From assembly GCF_000381745.1 (NCBI RefSeq), contig NZ_KB906969.1:1-64000 (forward strand): 64,000 nucleotides of DNA, written 5' to 3'. Below the pieces are notes generated by a model. That model saw nothing but the letters and a program-made list of their open reading frames with translations, was not told the DNA's origin and ran no database searches. The first letter of the stretch is position 1. Each line of letters opens with the position of its first letter. This DNA is from Psychromonas ossibalaenae ATCC BAA-1528. Lineage in GTDB: Bacteria; Pseudomonadota; Gammaproteobacteria; Enterobacterales; Psychromonadaceae. Shown here one piece after another: positions 8,908-18,946 of the stretch. Made by a program: the position numbers and the translations under genes.

Positions 8908-9090
8908 CTAGCGGTCGCTTCCATCCATTCTACGCAGACAGACTAACTGTGCAGATCCGCTCAATTTCATACAATCGGTATAAACAACATCCTCATCGAG
9001 CATCTGGGTTGTAGACGCAGCTGAGGCCGGTACAGTGAAAAGCGCTGTAGTCATGATCACAACAGCATACAAACTCATTAACTTACTCAT
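8908..9090 (-). CDS. Small secreted peptide, paralogue of 8617-8811
   Basis: A 60-residue exported peptide of unknown function. The signal peptide ends near PASA-AS, and the mature part has two Cys (YTDC, LVC) followed by RRMDG. ATG at 9090 is chosen because AAGGAGAG lies 6 bases upstream; a longer in-frame start at 9129 would put that ribosome site inside the gene. The nucleotide sequence around the start matches the pseudogene at 201-368 almost codon for codon. The spacing of 96 bases to the next peptide gene suggests co-transcription. Confidence 0.7.
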   Translation of the reverse strand: MSKLMSLYAVVIMTTALFTVPASAASTTQMLDEDVVYTDCMKLSGSAQLVCLRRMDGSDR

Positions 9091-9292
9091 AATCATCTCT
9101 CCTTTTCGACTAAAAAAACACTTAAGCACATATACATAAGAACGAGCTACATCACATAAAATTTCAATTAAATGAATTTATTTTCGATTGAATTTTAAGC
9201 ACCATAATTGACAGTATAAATATTTAACTGATTAAAGGCATTCACAACAACCACCTTCAGGGTATAATGCCCGGCTAAATTCGGGAGTAACA

Positions 9293-10072
9293 ATGTCAAA
9301 TTATGAAAACCGCTTTGGTGGTATTAAACGCCTGTACGGCAGCAAAGCACTCAATAAATTTCAAAAAAGTCATGTCTGTGTGGTCGGCATTGGCGGTGTC
9401 GGATCATGGGTTGCTGAATCATTAGCACGCTCAGGTATTGGTAAAATCACCCTGATTGATATGGATGATATTTGTGTTACTAATACCAATCGTCAGGTAC
9501 ATGCATTAAGCGATACCATTGGTCAGACAAAAATTGAGGCGATGGCGGCACGCTGTAAACAAATTAACCCAGAGATTGAAGTGACCTGTATTGATGATTT
9601 TATTGATAAACAGAACTGTTTTGATTACCTGTCCAGCGAATTTGACTATATCTTTGACGGCATTGACAGCATCCATGCCAAAGTCGCATTAGTTGCTCAT
9701 TGTAAACGTAATAAATTTCCACTGCTGACCTGCGGCGGCGCCGGCGGTCAATTAGATCCGACACAAATTCAGGTGACTGATTTAGCACGTACCATACAGG
9801 ATCCTCTGGCTGCTAAAGTAAGATCGGAACTACGCCGCCATTTCAACTTTACCACCAACCCTAAACGTAAATTTAGAGTTAACTGTGTTTTTTCCACGGA
9901 GCAGTTAAGCTACCCGGATATGAACGGTGAAGTCTGCAAAGAAAAAGCTCAGTCAGACGGGTCAATGAAGATGGACTGCGCCAGTGGTTTCGGTGCATCA
10001 ACCATGGTAACAGCAAGTTTCGCTTTTGTGGGTGTCGCATTTATATTGAAGAAGCTGGCGAAACAAGCATAA
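9293..10072 (+). CDS. tcdA: tRNA threonylcarbamoyladenosine dehydratase TcdA
   Basis: An E1-like enzyme that uses ATP to close the t6A side chain of tRNA position 37 to cyclic t6A. The nucleotide-binding Rossmann motif VGIGGVGSWVAES lies near residues 30-43. A conserved DMDDICVTNTNRQ segment follows, with the YENRFGGIKRLYG N-terminus typical of TcdA (CsdL/YgdL). The length of 259 is normal. A hydrophobic C-terminal segment (FGASTMVTASFAFVGVAFI) fits the family. It stands alone with its own terminator-like hairpin downstream. Confidence 0.95.
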   Translation: MSNYENRFGGIKRLYGSKALNKFQKSHVCVVGIGGVGSWVAESLARSGIGKITLIDMDDICVTNTNRQVHALSDTIGQTKIEAMAARCKQINPEIEVTCIDDFIDKQNCFDYLSSEFDYIFDGIDSIHAKVALVAHCKRNKFPLLTCGGAGGQLDPTQIQVTDLARTIQDPLAAKVRSELRRHFNFTTNPKRKFRVNCVFSTEQLSYPDMNGEVCKEKAQSDGSMKMDCASGFGASTMVTASFAFVGVAFILKKLAKQA

Positions 10073-10093
10073 GGGCCTGCGGCTGAAAGTTAA

Positions 10094-10125
10094 ACCAATT
10101 AGCCAAACTAACTGGTCTATTTTTA
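10094..10125 (+). terminator. Probable terminator of tcdA
   Basis: An 8-bp stem with one mismatch (10094-10101 with 10109-10116) is followed by a T-rich stretch, CTATTTTTA. A second small GC hairpin (10163-10176, GAGGC/GCCTC) lies further on without a T-run. Confidence 0.5.
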
Positions 10126-10230
10126 TTTGGAAGTACAGTTTTAACCGCGCAACACAAGAGGCGAGGCAGAAGCCTCACTTCCTAAAACAGAATATAATAT
10201 TAAGCGGATTGGTATTATTCTATACAAGCA

Positions 10231-10258
10231 TAAAAAACACGCGGCTGAGGCGTGTTTT
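10231..10258 (-). terminator. Terminator of the NAD-glutamate dehydrogenase gene
   Basis: A 9-bp perfect stem (10234-10242 with 10250-10258) with a 7-base loop is followed by T residues on the minus strand, 11 bases past the stop at 10269. Confidence 0.8.
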
Positions 10259-10268
10259 CTGTAAATAC

Positions 10269-13200
10269 TTAAGCCTGAGAAAGATCCAGCAGCTCGCGCA
10301 GCGCCACCTGACACATACTAAATTCGGGTTTAGTGACCGCCAGCAGCGCATCAGTCATTTTCTTCCAGCGCTCAGAGAGAATATGGTGTGATGTATGCCA
10401 TTCAACAAAGGCCTGCGAAATATCGCAGCCTTCGGTAGTCATCTCTAAAATACGTTTAGTAATACGCAGCTGCTGCCATTCAAGATCATCACGCATCGAC
10501 TCCCTGGCAAGTGACTGCCAGTGATTATCAACGGGTAACTGGTTAAGCTGCTTAGCAATATCAAACAGTCTTAAATTTTCGCCACTGTGGAAATAGACCT
10601 GTACAGCCAGCTGCGGTTCAATTTCTAACTTGGATGCAACTGACAGTACACCTAACATGGCATAAACCTGATCCACACTAGCAAGAGAATGTGCAAGGGT
10701 TAAAGGTACACCGTCTTTTGTTAACAACTCTATTTCCTGTTGACGATGGGTAACAGAAGCGCCCATTAGAATATCATCAAACTGAGCAGCTAACTTTTTA
10801 AGCGGCTGCTGATACTGCTTAACCAATGCCCCGGTATCAATATCTCCGCGGTTACTGCGCACTAACCATCGGGTAGCATGACGTACCATACGTTTTAGCT
10901 TAGCTGTCAGGTCACTCTGCAGCTGTGATGATACTTTATGATCTAAACCTTCAATCTCCTCTAACACAGCTGTAAAAGAGAAAATATCCCGTGCGGCTAC
11001 CCAGGCTTTACAAACATCTAAAAATGAACAGCCTGCGCTCACCATCAGACGGTGCACAAAGGTCGGCCCCATACAGTTAAAGATATCGTTGCTTATTTGA
11101 GTGGCAACAATTTCAGTCACCAGCGGGTGCTGATGAACCTCTTTGCGGTACTTCTTAACCAGTGAAGCCGGGAAGATTTTCTCCGCTTCCAGGAGCAGAT
11201 ACGGATCATCTGCGACATTTTCATTCGCTAATGCTTCTTTCATTTCATTTTTGGCATAGGAAAGCATCACTGCAATGCTCGGACGGGTTAAGCCCTGCTG
11301 ACTGCTTTTACGTTCAAGAAGCACGTCATCCGTAGGAATAAACTCAAGGGCACGGTTAAGTTTGCCTTTCTCTTCTAAATCACCAATTAACCGGCGATAC
11401 TCTTCCAGGCGTTTGTATCCTTCCAGATAGGAAAGGCTGATGCACTGTGCCTGACGGTAATTATTCTTAAGCACTATTTTAGCCACTTCATCGGTCATAT
11501 TAACTAACCAGAGATTACGCTGCTTGACCGTTAAATCACCTTTTGAAACCAGTCTATCCAGCAGTATTTTGATATTAACTTCCAAGTCAGAACAGTTCAC
11601 ACCAGCAGCATTATCAATGGCATCAGTAAAACATAAACCGCCGTTTACCGCATACTCAATGCGCGCGCTTTGCGTCATGCCTAAATTACCGCCTTCGCCG
11701 ATTGCAGCACAGCGTAATTCAAAGCCGTTAACACGTAAAATATCATTCGCCTTATCACCGACATCGGCATGACTTTCCATACTTCCTTTAACATAAGTAC
11801 CTATGCCGCCGTTCCATAACAGATCTACCTGAGCTTTCAGTAAAATAGTAATAAGCTCCGTCGGTGTTATTTTTTTCTGATAAATATCAAAACGTTTTGC
11901 CATTTCAGGCGTTACCAGAATTGATTTTGCACTGCGCTCAAAGACACCGCCGCCCGCTGAGATTAAATCCCGGTTATAATCGTTCCACCCGGTTCTAGGA
12001 GTATCAAACAGGCGCTGACGTTCGCTGAAATTAGCTTCCAGATCCACTGGGGTCGGGTCAATAAATATATGCAGATGGTTAAATGCGCCCAGTAATGCAA
12101 TAAACGGCGAACACAACATGCCGTTACCAAATACATCACCAGCCATATCACCAATACCGATCACACTCAGCGACTGTTTCTGTACATCTTTACCTAACTC
12201 ACGGAAATGGCGCTGCACACTGATCCAGGCACCTTTTGCGGTAATACCCATTTTCTTATGGTCATAACCATTACTGCCGCCGGAAGCAAAAGCATCATCC
12301 AGCCAGAAATCTCTTTCTACAGCCAGTTCATTTGCAATATCCGAAAAAGTCGCCGTGCCTTTATCAGCAGCCACAACCAGGTAAGGATCGTCACCATCGT
12401 AACGCACCACATCACGAGGAGGTAATATCTCGCCTTTATTCAAGTTATCAGTAATATCCAGTAATGCACTGATAAACACTTTATAACAGCTGATACCTTC
12501 TGCCATAAACGTTTCCCGATCCATCGCAGGATTGAGCCTTTTGGCAACAAAACCACCCTTTGCTCCAACCGGCACAATGACAGAGTTTTTAACCTGCTGC
12601 GCTTTTACTAAACCTAATACTTCAGTTCGGAAATCTTCACGGCGATCTGACCAGCGTAATCCGCCGCGAGCCACTTTGCCACCGCGCAGATGCACCCCTT
12701 CGACACGCGGAGAATAAACAAAAACTTCATAATTTAAGCGGGGCAGCGGTATATCGCATATTTTGTCATGATCAAATTTAAAACTGATATAGGGTTTATT
12801 TGCTCCCTCGCTTTTTTGAAAGTAATTGGTACGCAGCGTTGCCATAATCAGTTCGACATATTTACGTATCACCCGGTCTTCATTAAGGTTAGTGACATCA
12901 TTAAGCGCGGTTAAAATCTTATCTTCCAATTTCTGCTGTTTTTCTAAATCGGCGGCTTTGCTCGGATCAAAACGCAGCTTAAACAGCTTCACCAGCTCTT
13001 TAACCAGTTTGCTGTGATCTAATAGTGTTTTTGCAATGCTGCCGTGACTGAAACCAAAACATAACTGCTTTAAATATTTTGCGTAGGCACGCAGCATAGC
13101 AATATCACGCCACGCCAGGCCGGCACCGAGAATAAGTTTGTTAAAGGGATCATTCTCCGTTTTTCCATACCATATCGATAAAAAGGCATCCGCAAAGACA

Positions 13201-15056
13201 ACACCATAAGCATTCGGGTCAAAATTATTCACCTGCGAGTAAATCAGGGTAAAATCATATAACCAGAAGTTCTTTTCACCGCAGGGAGTAACTTTGTAGG
13301 GGTATTCTTCGGCAACTTTTAAACCCAGGTTTTCTAAAATAGGAATCAGCTCCGAGAGCAGTAAAGCACCGTCCTGATGAAAAAGTTTTAGTTTCAGTTC
13401 ACTGCTGTTCGGTTCAATTGAGCGGTAAAAACGCAGCGTCATAGCACGTTTCTGATCCTTATATAAAGATTCGATACGTTCAATATCAGCCACCGCAACC
13501 CGAGAACTGAAAGTGTCCTGATAACTGCCGGCAAAAGCATTTGTATATTTTTTGTTTAATTTAGTACCTAATTCTTCACCAAAATGCTCAATTAAAGACT
13601 CATGCAGTTCATCACTCCACAGTTTCGTTAACTGCTTCATACGATCCTGAATAGCCTGCACTTCCAGCACTTCATTAAGCGGACTTTTAAGACGTAAAAC
13701 CAGGCGTAAACGCGCTAAGTTTGACTCGCTTAAATAGGTCTGAAAATCACTGTCGGTAACTTCCAGGGTGCGCCTGATAAGCTCTTCAAACTTAAGTCTG
13801 ACCTCAGTATTGTAAACATCACGAGGCACATACAAAATAGCGATAACAAACTGATTATGTCCTTCTGTACGCAGAAACAGTTTTAAATCTTTACGCTCCT
13901 GAGCATGCAGTACTTCCGTTACATTCTGCAGCAGTTCACTTTCATTGCATAACAGCAGATCTTCTACGGGATAAGTATAAAGGATCTGCGCAAGCTCTTT
14001 ATAATAATGCCCGCCTTGACTATAACCAGACTGCTGCAGCACATTGCTTAATTTATTACGCACAACCGGAATATCAACCGGCGTACCGCTGTAAACCGTA
14101 GAGGTATACAAACCAATAAAACGGTAAGCGCTGATGCATTCTCCATTTTCATTAAACTGCTTAAGATAAATAATATCCGGATAAGCCGGACGATGCACCA
14201 TAGCGCGTTTTGAGGCTTTAGTGAAAAACACCAGTGTATTTTCATTAAGCACTTCTACAGACTGCAGCTGGCTTGTTTCTCTTTTGAAATCAACACGTTT
14301 CAATAAGCCTAACTGACTTCCTTCGACAGACACAACCTGATCATCCTTAACAATCAGCTTTTCACCGGCAATAAAAGTGAAGTGATCTTTGAGCATCCAG
14401 GTTAGAAAAGTCTGCTGCTCCTGCAGATCAATAATATTCTTATTACATTTAGCGACTTTACTGCATTTTATAGCCTCTTTAACATAATTTTTAACCGCTT
14501 CAAAATCATCCACAACCAGAGCAACATCCTGCAGAGCAAGCTGCAGGCTGGCGCTTATTTCATCCCGTTCCGCCTCTGCACTGGTCTGATCAATTTCAAA
14601 ATAAAGCAGCAGCTCATTTAAATTTTCACCCTCAAGTGATTTCAATTTTCCGGTTTTACTACGCTCTACGGCTATTTCACTGTGAAAAACACGGTGAATC
14701 TTAATATTCTTCTCATTAATAATGAGTTTTAAGGTATCAATAACAAAAGGAATATTACGGCACAATACACTGATCACCGTATGTGCTGACTGCCATTCAT
14801 CCTGTTCGACATCGGGATTAAATACCCGCAGTTTAGCTTCGTCACACTTCCACTGCTGTGCTTCACGCCACAATGAAACAGTCAGACCGCATAAATCCGT
14901 TTGTGACATTTGTGTTAAATCTATGGTGGCAACATCACGATAAACATTGCCGATAAACTGCTTTAAGATCTTCTGTTCTCGTTCGGAAAAGTGTCGTTTT
15001 AGCCGGGAAAATACCTGCTCTAAAATATCTGATTTTTGATTGAGTCTTGAATTCAT
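10269..15056 (-). CDS. gdhB: NAD-specific glutamate dehydrogenase, 180-kDa class
   Basis: This enzyme converts glutamate to 2-oxoglutarate and ammonia with NAD+, a catabolic role. At 1595 residues it matches the large bacterial GDH class (about 1600). That class has a long N-terminal regulatory region, a central catalytic domain and a long C-terminal tail. The catalytic core includes LRGGKVARGGLRWSDRREDF, VPVGAKGGFV (substrate Lys, near residue 830) and GIGDMAGDVFGNGM of the dinucleotide-binding part. It is a single-gene unit, with an A-rich leader and its own terminator. Divergent or regulatory partners are absent. The start ATG at 15056 lacks a strong ribosome site, but the N-terminus (MNSRLNQKSDILEQVFSRL) looks right for the family. 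Confidence 0.95.
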   Translation of the reverse strand: MNSRLNQKSDILEQVFSRLKRHFSEREQKILKQFIGNVYRDVATIDLTQMSQTDLCGLTVSLWREAQQWKCDEAKLRVFNPDVEQDEWQSAHTVISVLCRNIPFVIDTLKLIINEKNIKIHRVFHSEIAVERSKTGKLKSLEGENLNELLLYFEIDQTSAEAERDEISASLQLALQDVALVVDDFEAVKNYVKEAIKCSKVAKCNKNIIDLQEQQTFLTWMLKDHFTFIAGEKLIVKDDQVVSVEGSQLGLLKRVDFKRETSQLQSVEVLNENTLVFFTKASKRAMVHRPAYPDIIYLKQFNENGECISAYRFIGLYTSTVYSGTPVDIPVVRNKLSNVLQQSGYSQGGHYYKELAQILYTYPVEDLLLCNESELLQNVTEVLHAQERKDLKLFLRTEGHNQFVIAILYVPRDVYNTEVRLKFEELIRRTLEVTDSDFQTYLSESNLARLRLVLRLKSPLNEVLEVQAIQDRMKQLTKLWSDELHESLIEHFGEELGTKLNKKYTNAFAGSYQDTFSSRVAVADIERIESLYKDQKRAMTLRFYRSIEPNSSELKLKLFHQDGALLLSELIPILENLGLKVAEEYPYKVTPCGEKNFWLYDFTLIYSQVNNFDPNAYGVVFADAFLSIWYGKTENDPFNKLILGAGLAWRDIAMLRAYAKYLKQLCFGFSHGSIAKTLLDHSKLVKELVKLFKLRFDPSKAADLEKQQKLEDKILTALNDVTNLNEDRVIRKYVELIMATLRTNYFQKSEGANKPYISFKFDHDKICDIPLPRLNYEVFVYSPRVEGVHLRGGKVARGGLRWSDRREDFRTEVLGLVKAQQVKNSVIVPVGAKGGFVAKRLNPAMDRETFMAEGISCYKVFISALLDITDNLNKGEILPPRDVVRYDGDDPYLVVAADKGTATFSDIANELAVERDFWLDDAFASGGSNGYDHKKMGITAKGAWISVQRHFRELGKDVQKQSLSVIGIGDMAGDVFGNGMLCSPFIALLGAFNHLHIFIDPTPVDLEANFSERQRLFDTPRTGWNDYNRDLISAGGGVFERSAKSILVTPEMAKRFDIYQKKITPTELITILLKAQVDLLWNGGIGTYVKGSMESHADVGDKANDILRVNGFELRCAAIGEGGNLGMTQSARIEYAVNGGLCFTDAIDNAAGVNCSDLEVNIKILLDRLVSKGDLTVKQRNLWLVNMTDEVAKIVLKNNYRQAQCISLSYLEGYKRLEEYRRLIGDLEEKGKLNRALEFIPTDDVLLERKSSQQGLTRPSIAVMLSYAKNEMKEALANENVADDPYLLLEAEKIFPASLVKKYRKEVHQHPLVTEIVATQISNDIFNCMGPTFVHRLMVSAGCSFLDVCKAWVAARDIFSFTAVLEEIEGLDHKVSSQLQSDLTAKLKRMVRHATRWLVRSNRGDIDTGALVKQYQQPLKKLAAQFDDILMGASVTHRQQEIELLTKDGVPLTLAHSLASVDQVYAMLGVLSVASKLEIEPQLAVQVYFHSGENLRLFDIAKQLNQLPVDNHWQSLARESMRDDLEWQQLRITKRILEMTTEGCDISQAFVEWHTSHHILSERWKKMTDALLAVTKPEFSMCQVALRELLDLSQA

Positions 15057-15189
15057 CTGAGATACCTATGCTTTGCCATGACTGGGGTGGAGTGAAGTGG
15101 AAATAATACCCTAAGGCTAGGTCAGAAAGTTTTTTAAACAAAGCAGAAGCGTGATGCAGATATAAATTTTAAATAATAATTTCAGGTAT

Positions 15190-15219
15190 TAAAAAAGGGA
15201 GTGCTGTTAACACTCCCTT
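15190..15219 (-). terminator. Terminator of the chitinase gene
   Basis: A perfect 9-bp stem AAGGGAGTG (15195-15203 with 15211-15219) and 7-base loop run into a T-run on the minus strand, 20 bases past the chitinase stop. Confidence 0.85.
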
Positions 15220-15241
15220 AACATTGCTTTTTTACAAAAAA

Positions 15242-18073
15242 CTACTTTTCAGCAGTCCGTCCGTAAGTTTTACCAGCAATTTCAAATGTGAAGTTAGTCG
15301 GTACCGGCATCGGCATATATAGACGAATTGCAATAGAAATTGTTTCACCCGGCAGCCATTTAACAGATCCCCAGCCGTCAGCTTTCAACTGCGCACCGAA
15401 ACGGTGGAAATCATTGGATAAACCGCCGACATTACCCATAGATAGTCCCGTTTCTGCTAGATTATCAACAGACCAGGTAACGCCTGAATACATATCGACC
15501 AGATTTACAATACCATTACCAGATGGAACAGCGTATGGCTTAAGCGTATCAGAGATCTGCGCATTCATCGGCACAGCAGGCGAAACATTAAACGCAATTT
15601 TAGCCCCGGACAGGTCAACCTCGGAGTTATTAGTTAACTTAAGCGCCACCTGAATCGGGTAGTTATCTTCACCTTTTGGTAAATAACCAACTAGATCAAC
15701 ATCTACATCCACGGTTTCCTGCGCAACAATAAAGTTCTCATCACCCGCTTTCACACCGTAAGGTGCGGCAGTTTTGATCATATTGTAAGCAGTATCAGTT
15801 AATGTGCTGCCGAAGTAGTAATAACCTTTACCATTTTGCTCCGGCGTTGAATAGTCACCCGCCATTTCCCAGAACATAATACCGCCTGCTCCCTGGTCAA
15901 TTGCATATTGGACTTTAGCTTTGTAAGACTTCATGTTTTCAGTAGAAAGGAATACTTTTTTCTCTTCATTCCATAACCAGGAAGCTTGTGCCAGCTCGTC
16001 GTAATGCTCAACGTAATCACCCGTATATTGAGCAGCTGCAGTCGTTGTATCGTGACCGTAAATGTTTACGTAAGGTGTAGGTAAGTTATCACGCAGGTTA
16101 TTAACGTGCCAGATAGGACTTGCACCAGCAAACATTTCGTTACCGTTGTTATCTGCATCAAACCACAAGTTATCAATACCTTGTGCGCCGTAACCACATG
16201 GAGCGCCCGCTTTAGGACTTAACGCATCAGGACCTAAATTACCGCCGGTACCTAGGTAACACTCGCTCTGATTCGGTAACGCAGCTAAACCGTTAAGACC
16301 GTTTGTACCGCCTTGAACCTGCTGGAAACCACGCGTGTAATATGGAAGGCCTATATTAATACGACCGCCCTGCAGAGCTGTGCGGAAATATTTGTAAGAC
16401 CAGTCAATATTTAAATATCCCTGACCGTTGTAGTACTTCGCATCGTTACCCGAGTAGATACCCGCATCAGCAATTTCGTTATCTACACCGTTGTCATACA
16501 GTGCTGCATTGTGACCCGCAAAGTGGTTCCATGCGCCGTGCAGATCGTAAGACATAATATTAACGTAATCTAAGTACTGCAGAGCCTGGAAACCACGGAA
16601 ACCACGCAGCAGGTAACCAGATGAAGGAGAAGCAATGGTCAGCATATAATGCTGCTGATCGGCGGCTCCCTGTTGATCAAGTTCACGACGTAATGCTTCC
16701 ATCAGCGCCATATAACCGTCAAATAATTTTCCACGATGTTTGTTTGAAATAGCCCAGTCTTCAGGGTGGCCCGCATCAGACATAGATGACGGATACTCAT
16801 AATCGATATCAATACCATCGAAGCCATACTGATTAACAAACACAGCCGCCGATTTTGCAAATTTATCAATGGCAGCGTAGTTAACCTCCCCCGTCGCTTC
16901 TTTGATTGTTAAGCTGTAGAAGCCGCCATCCATATAACGACCGGCATCATCAAAATGAGCACCGGTTTCAGCCCAGCCGCCAACAGATAATAATAACTTA
17001 ACGTCATGCTTCTTCGCGTACTGGTTTAATAAATTAAAGTGACCTTTATACGGCAGCGACGGATCCATTGCATTTTCTGCACCTTCCCATGTCATACCTG
17101 TTGCAGGGTTTTTCGGATCTGTTGTATCACCAATAGAAACTTCACCGCTTTTATTAATATGCGCAAATGCATAGTTAATATGCGTAATACTGTCCCATGG
17201 AATATCCGAGGCTAAGAAAGAAGGCTGACCGTTTGCTCCGTTTCTCCATGAAGTAAAGTAACCGATAATACGGCGCGGGTGGTCTGCCCCCATGATTTCA
17301 CGACCATCAGCATCGTAAACACTACAATAAGGCACATCAACACCAGGTGTTGCGTATAAACCTGCCGGACGACACGCTTCATCTGTACCAGGAATAACCG
17401 CATCAACAACACATAGACCGTCAACTAATGATGAGCCTTCTTCACAGACAGGATCAACCACATCAACAACACATTGGCCGTCAACTAAAGACGAACCTTC
17501 TTCACAAGCAGGGTCAACCACATCAACAACACACTCACCATTAACTAGCGATGAGCCTTCTTCACAAACAGGGTCAACCACATCAACAACACATTGACCG
17601 TCAACTAAGGACGAACCTTCTTCACAGACAGGACCAACTGGACCAGAGGGGCAGTCTACCGCCTCCCAGAACCAGGAGCCGGCTTTAGGCGCTTCCCAGA
17701 TACCGGGATTATTTTTCGCCTGAAAACATTCATTATTATAAGAATAAATATCACCGTTTGAGGCGTTAGTCGTACCGGCAATAAATTCAGGAACATCACC
17801 CGGCACTGGTGTCGGGTCAACTGGGTCAACCGGAGTATCACCGCAAGAAGCGGCATCCCAGAACCAGGAAGCCGTGCTTGGCGTTTCCCATAGGCCCGGG
17901 CTGTTTTTCGCCTGAAAACAGTCACCGTTATAGGAAACGATATCACCATTCGCGACAGTTGTTTCACCTGCAATATAAGGTGTGACTGTTTCAGCGGCAT
18001 TTGCAAATAGCGAAATTGTTGAAGACAATAAAGCAATGGATACTGCTTTTTTGGCTGGACTAAATGTAAACAT
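15242..18073 (-). CDS. Secreted multidomain GH18 chitinase
   Basis: Hydrolyses chitin outside the cell. A signal peptide (about 1-27) precedes two CBM5/12 chitin-binding domains (about 29-77 and 93-140), each with the aromatic signature FQAKN-PG-WE-P and SWFW. Next comes a linker of four 20-residue units, each with CEEGSSLV and a second Cys (about 145-224). The GH18 barrel (about 262-750) has the catalytic DGIDIDYE motif (about 419-426, acid Glu426). The C-terminal beta domain (about 780-943) looks like an accessory binding module. ATG at 18073 is chosen because AAGG lies 9 bases upstream; the ATG at 18082 would abut it. At 943 residues it is long for the family because of the linker and accessory modules. 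It is likely exported by Sec and then a type II system. Confidence 0.93.
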   Translation of the reverse strand: MFTFSPAKKAVSIALLSSTISLFANAAETVTPYIAGETTVANGDIVSYNGDCFQAKNSPGLWETPSTASWFWDAASCGDTPVDPVDPTPVPGDVPEFIAGTTNASNGDIYSYNNECFQAKNNPGIWEAPKAGSWFWEAVDCPSGPVGPVCEEGSSLVDGQCVVDVVDPVCEEGSSLVNGECVVDVVDPACEEGSSLVDGQCVVDVVDPVCEEGSSLVDGLCVVDAVIPGTDEACRPAGLYATPGVDVPYCSVYDADGREIMGADHPRRIIGYFTSWRNGANGQPSFLASDIPWDSITHINYAFAHINKSGEVSIGDTTDPKNPATGMTWEGAENAMDPSLPYKGHFNLLNQYAKKHDVKLLLSVGGWAETGAHFDDAGRYMDGGFYSLTIKEATGEVNYAAIDKFAKSAAVFVNQYGFDGIDIDYEYPSSMSDAGHPEDWAISNKHRGKLFDGYMALMEALRRELDQQGAADQQHYMLTIASPSSGYLLRGFRGFQALQYLDYVNIMSYDLHGAWNHFAGHNAALYDNGVDNEIADAGIYSGNDAKYYNGQGYLNIDWSYKYFRTALQGGRINIGLPYYTRGFQQVQGGTNGLNGLAALPNQSECYLGTGGNLGPDALSPKAGAPCGYGAQGIDNLWFDADNNGNEMFAGASPIWHVNNLRDNLPTPYVNIYGHDTTTAAAQYTGDYVEHYDELAQASWLWNEEKKVFLSTENMKSYKAKVQYAIDQGAGGIMFWEMAGDYSTPEQNGKGYYYFGSTLTDTAYNMIKTAAPYGVKAGDENFIVAQETVDVDVDLVGYLPKGEDNYPIQVALKLTNNSEVDLSGAKIAFNVSPAVPMNAQISDTLKPYAVPSGNGIVNLVDMYSGVTWSVDNLAETGLSMGNVGGLSNDFHRFGAQLKADGWGSVKWLPGETISIAIRLYMPMPVPTNFTFEIAGKTYGRTAEK
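17401..17640 (-). repeat. Four tandem 60-bp repeats in the chitinase linker
   Basis: Four units of exactly 60 bases (17401-17460, 17461-17520, 17521-17580, 17581-17640) encode near-identical 20-residue blocks with two Cys each. The units differ by scattered, largely silent changes, so the array is not brand new. In-frame gain or loss of units would change linker length without breaking the protein. Confidence 0.9.
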
Positions 18074-18946
18074 TTGTATCATCCTTAATTAAAATAAAAA
18101 CATTGATACCCGTTATCAGTCAAAATACATTTATGCACCTTGAATGATCACGGCTATAAACCAAGCATCAGGAGAGTAAAGCAGAAGAGGGAAAAAAGAT
18201 TAAAGGCAGTTTTATCTGGATAACTAAACAGAACTATCCCTGATAATACGCATCCGGCCACATCCTTGGTCCCAATAGTTTTACAACTTGCTAATACTAA
18301 TAAGCTTTTTATCGACACAACTAATTTCTCTGCGCGACATAACTAACAATCTTTTAGCTAATACTTATAAAACAAGCCTTCTAACGCTCAGTAAAATGAC
18401 TGATTCGAGCGATTTAAAGGGTACTAGCAGTTGTTTTTTTAATCAAGACATGACCTTATTTTGGATCTCGAATTATTTACCAACAAACAAAGTAAAATCA
18501 ATGTATTAGTGTTATTTTCGAGTGAATTTAGGTGTAAAGAAAACAATTTAAGTTGCTTTTTTGTGATCGAATTAACTAATAATTATCACGACTTACTTGG
18601 GTGATTGATGTTATTTACACCATTCCAGCCATAAATGAATAAAACTCATGCCTTCAGCAGCTCAATAAAATTATCAATATAAATCCCCCTAATAACACTC
18701 TGTACTATCGATTAATATTGGTAACAGTACAGATAAGCTAAATAGTGCAGACATCAGCAAAAAACCAAGATAAAAAATCATGCACATTTCGTTCAGCTAA
18801 ATTAATAATTACATTATGCTCCTCAGAAACAAAGTGGGGGCAGCTCCAATTTAGGTTTAATAAAGTAGTTAAAAAGAGGTATTATGCAGTTCATAATTCT
18901 GATTGTACCAATTATTGGAACAGCACATTTTCTGCGGATACTCATT
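18074..18946. other. 870-bp divergent intergenic region, chitinase/RND operon
   Basis: No convincing gene was found here. An open frame at 18288-18509 (+) begins without a ribosome site and has an ordinary AT-driven composition. The region must hold promoters for the chitinase (leftward) and the efflux operon (rightward). It contains one copy of a dispersed hairpin repeat (18106-18163). Confidence 0.5.
18106..18163. repeat. Dispersed imperfect hairpin repeat, copy A
   Basis: The core is ACCCGTTATCAGTCAAAATA, then TTGAATGATCACGGCTATAA, with the two halves nearly complementary (14-base arms, two mismatches). The same arrangement recurs at 31221-31267. This suggests a short repeated palindrome family in this genome. 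It sits just upstream of the chitinase start. Confidence 0.55.

Noticed and set aside
10163-10176. GAGGC/GCCTC hairpin as tcdA terminator
   Set aside because: No T-run; the T-rich stem at 10094-10125 is a better candidate.
17401-17640. CRISPR array
   Set aside because: The 60-bp units are contiguous coding repeats without spacers and lie in frame in the chitinase.
18288-18509. 73-codon frame upstream of the efflux operon
   Set aside because: No ribosome site and random-looking sequence in AT-rich spacer.
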